NCBI GenBank assembly: GCA_937925775.1
Contig: CALAMM010000196.1
Coordinates: 1-8,564 of the forward strand
Length of the DNA stretch: 8,564 bases
From: an uncultured Fimbriimonadales bacterium
Lineage (GTDB): Bacteria; Armatimonadota; Fimbriimonadia; Fimbriimonadales; GBS-DC
Direction of reading: 5' to 3'
This document shows positions 4,574 to 8,564 of the stretch, piece after piece. A model generated the notes under the pieces. That model saw only the letters and a list, made by a program, of their open reading frames with translations, was not told the origin of the DNA and did no database searches. Made by a program: the position numbers and the translations under genes. Position 1 is the stretch's first letter. Each line of letters opens with the position of its first letter.

Positions 4574-4855
4574 ATGACGGAGCGAGCGTCGTACGAGGTG
4601 CTGGTGCGCGGTTTGCGCGCGGTTTCTGAGTCTCTGGAGCGGGAGTATCCGAGTTTGGTGTGTGCGTTAGCGTGTGCGCGTCAGTTGGAGCCTGAGAGCG
4701 CGTTGGTGGCTGCGACGGAGGAATTTTTAGAGGAGTGTCGTGTAGCGTTGCGCGGTTTAGTGGGCAGTTTCGAGCATCGGCGTCGTCTGGTGGATGTGGA
4801 GCATTTGTGGGATTCGTACTGCCGTGTTGTAGGTGGTGGTAGTTCTGGCTCGTAG
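4574..4855 (+). CDS. Small helical hypothetical protein
   Basis: A 93-aa protein, not recognised. It is Glu/Arg/Leu/Val-rich and predicted to be almost wholly helical (for example YEVLVRGLRAVSESLE and TEEFLEECRVALRGLV), ending in a Gly/Ser tail. There is no Shine-Dalgarno sequence; the start is preceded by the palindrome/GATACT element, consistent with leaderless reading. It is the first gene of a rightward set that leads to the RepA-like ATPase, and its last 23 bases overlap the next gene. It may be an accessory or copy-control protein of the replicon, by position only. Confidence 0.6.
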   Translation: MTERASYEVLVRGLRAVSESLEREYPSLVCALACARQLEPESALVAATEEFLEECRVALRGLVGSFEHRRRLVDVEHLWDSYCRVVGGGSSGS

Positions 4856-5633
4856 TGGTTCTGGTGGTCGTTCGGGTGTATGGTTCCGTGCTGAGTTCCC
4901 GCGTGCGCGTCAGCGTGTTTTGCAGGCGTCTGGGGACGCTTGTGTTCGGTATCTTCCGTTAGCGATAGCGCGTGGTCATCGGACGGGTTTCGATTTGGAC
5001 TGGTCGCGTTTGCCGTTGGCGAACCTGAGTTTCATAGAGGCGCGTGGGTATCATCCGCGTTGGGAACGGCTCTCACAGTCGCTCACGAGCGAGTTGGTGT
5101 TGGAGTTTGTGTTCCCGTACGCGCGTGGTGGGAGTTGGGAGGAGCGTGCGTGTTGGGTGTTCAGTTCGTTGCGTCCTGCTCAGGTGGACTTGCGTTGGCG
5201 GTACTTGCTGGGTCAGGGCGCGTCGGGCGTACTGGGCGATGTGCTGTGTGTATTAGTGACGGAGCGTGTGAGTTATGCGTTCGGTTTGAGCAAGTTGCGC
5301 GGTTGGGAGTACGATTCGGCGTCTGGTGTGGTAGTGGTGTATAGCGCGTGTGGTCGGAGCGTTTGTGTGCCTGCATCCCCGTCGGAGGCGTCATTGTTGG
5401 AGTCGTGGCGTTCGGGCGATCGTGTCCGTCTGGTGGATTGGACGGCTTGTGGCAGGAATCGTATCGGTGAAGAAGAACGAGGGTGTCATGAAATCCATCC
5501 AGTTAGTGAAACGGGTTCCTTCGGGCGGTCGCCCGTTGTTGGCGCAGTGGATATGTCGCCCGTATCGGATGCAGGTGCGTGTGACGGAGAACCCGAACCA
5601 GTTGCATGTCGGGTTAGCGGTGGAGAGCAATGA
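4833..5633 (+). CDS. Hypothetical protein in replication operon
   Basis: A 266-aa frame beginning at GTG 4833 (GTG 4836 equally possible), overlapping the previous gene by 23 bases, which suggests translational coupling. I recognise no family. From about residue 15 it reads as a real mixed alpha/beta protein, with segments such as FDLDWSRLPLANLSFIEARG and several hydrophobic strand-like pieces (VLCVLVTERVSYAFG, GVVVVYSACG). About ten Cys residues are scattered, without a clear zinc-binding C-x-x-C pair. The last 48 codons overlap the RepA-like gene (start 5488) in another frame and look less protein-like, so the native C-terminus may have been extended by a lost stop or frameshift. Function unknown; co-transcription with the ATPase is likely. 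Confidence 0.6.
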   Translation: MVVVLARSGSGGRSGVWFRAEFPRARQRVLQASGDACVRYLPLAIARGHRTGFDLDWSRLPLANLSFIEARGYHPRWERLSQSLTSELVLEFVFPYARGGSWEERACWVFSSLRPAQVDLRWRYLLGQGASGVLGDVLCVLVTERVSYAFGLSKLRGWEYDSASGVVVVYSACGRSVCVPASPSEASLLESWRSGDRVRLVDWTACGRNRIGEEERGCHEIHPVSETGSFGRSPVVGAVDMSPVSDAGACDGEPEPVACRVSGGEQ

Positions 5634-6534
5634 CCGCATCCTGTACGATGTTGTGGGTTTCGAGTACCTGAACGAGCGTCAGCGTTTAGCGCGTCAGTTA
5701 GCGCGTTTAGCGCGTTCGCGCACGGTTTCTGAAGCGGAGGAGTTCGTCGAGGCAGTCTACGCGATGTGGCGTCAGATGCGCCGCGAGTCGTACAAGGCGT
5801 ACCCGTTAGGAGGCACGACGGATCGGGGTTCGCCCGCGCGTTTCTTGCTCTACCCGTTCTTTCCGATAGGCGCGGTGACGATACTGGCAGGCGACGGCGG
5901 TGTGGGGAAGAGCGCGTTGAGCCTGCTTCTGACGGCGCGTTGGCTCCACGATTCGGTGGACGGCGTGATAGCCATCAACGACCGTTCGGTTCCCAAGCAC
6001 TGGCTCTACTTTGACTGGGAGTTGACCGACCCTGAGATTTTTCGGCATCGCTGTTATCGGATGAGCGAGGCGTCCGACCCGATGTTGGAGCCGATAGTAG
6101 ACTCAGGACGGTTCTACCATGTGCACCAGAACCTGTTCGAGTTTGCGGAGACGCTGTTCGAGGAAGCGCAGCGTTATCCGTCGGGTCTGATTGTTCTGGA
6201 CAGTCTGAGCGCAGCGGTTCAGGGTTCTCTGAACGATGAGCGTATCGCGCGTGAGGTGATGCTGTTGTTGTCGGAGTTGGCGCGTTCGGGTTGCGCGGTT
6301 CTGGTGATAGCGCATGTGGCGAAAGAGGACGCGCGTGCGAAAGCGAAGGTCGGTCCGTTCGGCTCGCGCATGTATTACAACTTAGCCCGTCAGGTGATTG
6401 AGATAGAGGCGTCGGGCGACGAGTATCAGTTCACGATTACGAAGAACAACTACGCGCCCCGCTCGGATTCGTTGATTGCCTGCTCGCTGGACTGGACGAA
6501 GCCGTCGGCTCGCTTCTTCACGAAGGCGCGGTAG
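5488..6534 (+). CDS. RepA-like AAA/RecA-fold helicase ATPase
   Basis: A 348-aa P-loop ATPase of the RecA-fold group used by plasmids and phages as replicative helicases (RSF1010 RepA/AAA_25 type). The Walker A motif is GDGGVGKS (135-142) after the strand AVTILA. HWLYFDWELTDPEI (171-184) is the conserved strand-turn with an acidic residue seen in this family. Walker B is GLIVLDSLS (233-241). VLVIAHVAKED (271-281), followed by GPFGSRMYYNLAR (289-301), is the sensor-like His plus Gly-Ser segment. Residues 1-125 form a separate N-terminal region of unknown function. The start is ATG 5488 with GAGGG four bases upstream; an upstream in-frame start at 5350 would add 46 Arg/Trp-rich residues that are antisense-like and overlap the previous gene, so I reject it. 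It likely unwinds the element's origin as a hexamer. Its 3' end overlaps the convergent gene by 85 bases. Confidence 0.85.
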   Translation: MKSIQLVKRVPSGGRPLLAQWICRPYRMQVRVTENPNQLHVGLAVESNDRILYDVVGFEYLNERQRLARQLARLARSRTVSEAEEFVEAVYAMWRQMRRESYKAYPLGGTTDRGSPARFLLYPFFPIGAVTILAGDGGVGKSALSLLLTARWLHDSVDGVIAINDRSVPKHWLYFDWELTDPEIFRHRCYRMSEASDPMLEPIVDSGRFYHVHQNLFEFAETLFEEAQRYPSGLIVLDSLSAAVQGSLNDERIAREVMLLLSELARSGCAVLVIAHVAKEDARAKAKVGPFGSRMYYNLARQVIEIEASGDEYQFTITKNNYAPRSDSLIACSLDWTKPSARFFTKAR

Positions 6535-7280
6535 ACCCATCGTTGGAGCAGGTAGGTAGGTCGGAGCGCGCCGCGCATGATGTGCGGTTGGAACCACTCG
6601 TAGCCGACGCGCTCGTAGGCTCGGAAATACCAGTTCTGCTGTCCGAGCCTGAAGAGGCTGAGCAGTTCGAGGGGTCCGTAGAAGGCGATGGTGGAGTCTA
6701 TGGGCATCGCGAGCAGCGCGTCGTAGTCGTACAGGAGCACAGGCGCGGGGTCCGCGTTGCCTGCATAAAGTGAGTTGACATCGCGTTCCAGCCAGAGCGC
6801 GAGTTTGTCGCGCGACCATCCCGCCTCTTGGACGAGTTCGCGCAGGCGTCGCGCGGCGGTCTGCCTGTTCGGCTCTTGGATTGCGTCCGCGAGTTGTTGC
6901 TCGCGCCGTTTCCGAAGGAGCGTCTCGTGCCATCCGCAAGGGATGGGCAACTGGAGCCACGAGTTGACGAACCGCCACCGTAGAAGCGTCTGGCAAGCAG
7001 GCGTCTGGTAGAAGTTGAGCGCGTCGGCGTCGCTCTCCAGCACGGCTCGTATCCGTTTGCCGATACGCGGTCTACGCCCCACGCGCCCGATAGCGCGGTA
7101 CGGCTCGCCGTGCATGTGTCGGTATCGGGCGCGGTAATGACGGTAGAGTTGTTGGGCGTACTCGTACCACGGCTTCGGCGGCGCGAACCGTCTCAAACGG
7201 AGCGGTCGCCGTTTGCGTAGCCGAGCGAGCGTGATGAGCCGAGCAGGTCGCTCATCCCTATCCTGCCAACACGGTTTCAT
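6450..7280 (-). CDS. Arg-rich hypothetical protein
   Basis: A 276-aa protein of unknown family. The first ~35 residues are very basic (RLRKRRPLRLRRFAPPKP) and could contact nucleic acid. The rest is helical and aromatic-rich, with WYEYAQQLYRHYRARYRHMH, a Trp/Tyr-rich region near 195-235 (FYGPLELLSLFRLGQQNWYF) and a basic C-terminus. The ATG at 7280 overlaps the stop of the upstream gene in an ATGA, so it is probably translated by coupling. The last 28 codons are antisense to the end of the RepA-like ATPase gene (85-base overlap). Both reading frames look plausible there. Function unknown; the tight pairing suggests it works with the upstream protein. Confidence 0.65.
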   Translation of the reverse strand: MKPCWQDRDERPARLITLARLRKRRPLRLRRFAPPKPWYEYAQQLYRHYRARYRHMHGEPYRAIGRVGRRPRIGKRIRAVLESDADALNFYQTPACQTLLRWRFVNSWLQLPIPCGWHETLLRKRREQQLADAIQEPNRQTAARRLRELVQEAGWSRDKLALWLERDVNSLYAGNADPAPVLLYDYDALLAMPIDSTIAFYGPLELLSLFRLGQQNWYFRAYERVGYEWFQPHIMRGALRPTYLLQRWVYRAFVKKRADGFVQSSEQAINESERGA

Positions 7281-8564
7281 GAGCGCAACTTCGGTCTGTT
7301 GAAACGGATTCGCGTCGTGTTGATGTCGAATGTGACGGGCGGATCGCCCAGCCCTGTCAGTACCGCGTCCAGTTCCTTTCGGTCGGCGCGTGCGAGCATT
7401 TCCGTCTCGTACCGCGCCAGCGCGAGCGCGAGCGCGATGTTATGACCCAAGAAGTAGCTGGGCGCGTTCCCTGGCGTCCCCTCGCGCTGCATCGCGTCTA
7501 TCGCGTCCGTGAGATACTCCTGCCACAGCGCACGGGCGCGTGGCGTGTCCGTCAGCAGTTCCTTCACGCGCGGGTCGTTGCTGTTCTGGAGGATACGGGT
7601 GAACCCCGAAACAAACTTGAAGAGCGCCTCTTCGGCGTTCTGGACGCCTGCCCCGCCCTCGGATGGGTGCGCATCCGCACGACCGTAGGCGAGCAACGCG
7701 CGTTCCAGCCCGTATGCGTCCATAACATCCGCGAAATCGGTACGCTCCAAAAACTTAGGCGAGCGCAGCACGACGCGCATCAACTCGATGACCGGGAACC
7801 GATAGAGGCTGTTGAGGTAAGCGTCCTGACGGAGCGGTTTCCGTTCGAACAACCGCTTACGCGCCTTCGGGTCCGAAACCAAGAGGCTCAAGAGTTCCGT
7901 CCCACCCCGTATCAGCCCCTCGCGCGTGATGGGGCTGTAGCCGTACTGGGCTAAGAACCAGTTCGACGCCTCCTTCAGATGGGGCGCGCCCGTCTCCGTC
8001 GTCCGCTGGAGCCACTCATAGAGCATCAGCCCGCGCGTGTAGAGAAGATGGGGCGGCAATATCCAGCGTCGGTTCAGATCCGCCCATCGCTTCAATAGTT
8101 TCTTATCGGGCGGGCGTAGGTCGGAGCGGAGTGCGCGTTCGCGCTCGACACGGGCGTCCACATCCTGCATAGGAACCCGCTCGCGGTTCGTGGTTGCAAG
8201 CCGTTTCTCATCGGTCGCCAGCCCGACAAGAACAGTGGAGTAGAAAAGCGGCGCAAGCCCCGTCTGGTACCATTCGTATACCCTCTCGCGCTGTCCGCTG
8301 CTCTCAAACGAGTTGGTCATCTCGCGCACACGCTTGAAGTTCTTGGGTTCCTCGCGCCCTTCCGTTCGGAGCCGATACTCGCGTGCGCGGTTCGGGTCCG
8401 CGAGCGTCGCGCGTGTCTCCACCACGCCCATCGGTAGGACAAGCCCCGCCACCCGCAACGGGTGCGGTTCGCCGTCAATCTGCTCGAGGGGGTTGTAAAT
8501 CGGTTTCATGCGGATTGCTGCGGATTGGAGCAGAGGCGAGACGACATGCTCCAGCGCGACACGC
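7277..8564 (-). CDS. Large hypothetical protein, probably 5'-partial
   Basis: The first ATG inside is at 8509 (410 aa), but the same frame stays open to the right edge and the 18 codons before it read as plausible protein (VALEHVVSPLLQSAAIR). No ribosome site or -10 box precedes 8509. The true start may therefore be outside the window. Composition is charged and mostly helical: DKKLLKRWADLNRRWILPPHLLYTRGLMLYEWL, quoted in parts as KKLLKRWADLNRRW then LLYTRGLMLYEWL, near 135-170; and PSYFLGHNIALALALARYE near 355-373. The C-terminus ends in a short strand-like tail (VTFDINTTRIRFNRP). I see no enzyme motif, membrane span or signal peptide. A structural (virion) or complex-scaffold protein would fit, but this is a guess. 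Stop and next start overlap as ATGA. Confidence 0.65.
   Translation of the reverse strand, partial: RVALEHVVSPLLQSAAIRMKPIYNPLEQIDGEPHPLRVAGLVLPMGVVETRATLADPNRAREYRLRTEGREEPKNFKRVREMTNSFESSGQRERVYEWYQTGLAPLFYSTVLVGLATDEKRLATTNRERVPMQDVDARVERERALRSDLRPPDKKLLKRWADLNRRWILPPHLLYTRGLMLYEWLQRTTETGAPHLKEASNWFLAQYGYSPITREGLIRGGTELLSLLVSDPKARKRLFERKPLRQDAYLNSLYRFPVIELMRVVLRSPKFLERTDFADVMDAYGLERALLAYGRADAHPSEGGAGVQNAEEALFKFVSGFTRILQNSNDPRVKELLTDTPRARALWQEYLTDAIDAMQREGTPGNAPSYFLGHNIALALALARYETEMLARADRKELDAVLTGLGDPPVTFDINTTRIRFNRPKLRS
8510..8527. repeat. Short tandem repeat GCGGATTG
   Basis: GCGGATTG occurs at 8510-8517 and 8520-8527, directly before the ATG at 8509 on the minus strand. It may be part of coding sequence if the gene starts upstream, or a small regulatory repeat if it does not. 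Confidence 0.3.

Noticed and set aside
5350..5487. N-terminal extension of the RepA-like ATPase to 5350
   Set aside because: The extra residues are Arg/Trp-rich shadow of the upstream gene in another frame, and ATG 5488 has its own GAGGG ribosome site.
5686..5715. Three copies of TTAGCGCGT
   Set aside because: They encode the repeated helix segment RLARQLARLAR of the ATPase N-terminal region and are explained by coding sequence.
7442..7954. 170-aa rightward frame inside the large leftward gene
   Set aside because: It is an antisense shadow in GC-rich DNA. The leftward frame is longer, better composed and translationally coupled to its neighbour.

Overview
The window looks like part of a compact accessory replicon (plasmid, phage-plasmid or integrated element) from a GC-rich bacterium. 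Evidence for this is a set of replication-type genes around an origin-like noncoding region, small regulators, many proteins I cannot assign, and gene ends that overlap almost everywhere. There are no rRNA, tRNA, transposase or CRISPR features and no recognisable capsid, tail or conjugation genes, so I cannot choose between plasmid and virus. Several genes appear to be read from leaderless mRNAs, with a -10 box 6 to 8 nt before the ATG. That habit is common in Deinococcota, Actinobacteria and some other deep-branching groups. It is a hint about the host, not an identification.

Layout. Left arm (1-1883): an unrecognised rightward gene entering from outside the window, a small leftward leaderless gene that runs into its 3' end, and a rightward protein with a possible helix-turn-helix region. 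Regulatory block (1859-3217): a leftward operon encoding a DUF433/COG2442-type DNA-binding protein and an ECF-type sigma factor, transcribed away from a rightward XRE-family repressor gene. The 81-bp gap between them holds two face-to-back promoters and a palindrome covering the repressor's own -10 box. Replication block (3309-6534): a consensus sigma-70 promoter starting exactly at the ATG of a 205-aa putative replication protein, then a terminator-like hairpin, a DnaA-box match, a G-quadruplex-capable C-rich tract, three 22-23 bp spaced iterons, an 80% AT stretch and several palindromes. These are followed by two small unknown genes and a RepA/RecA-like hexameric-helicase-type ATPase. Right arm (6450-8564): two translationally coupled leftward genes of unknown function, the first continuing or nearly continuing past the window edge.

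How it may work together (inference). The iteron region is the best candidate for a replication origin. Left of it the + strand is C/A-rich, even inside rightward genes; right of it the + strand is G/T-rich. The switch falls on the iterons and AT-rich stretch. The 205-aa protein would be the initiator or replisome organiser and the RepA-like ATPase the helicase. The XRE protein, the DUF433 protein and the ECF sigma factor, with shared GGGTAT-type promoters, would form the copy-number or lifestyle switch. No function is claimed for the remaining genes.
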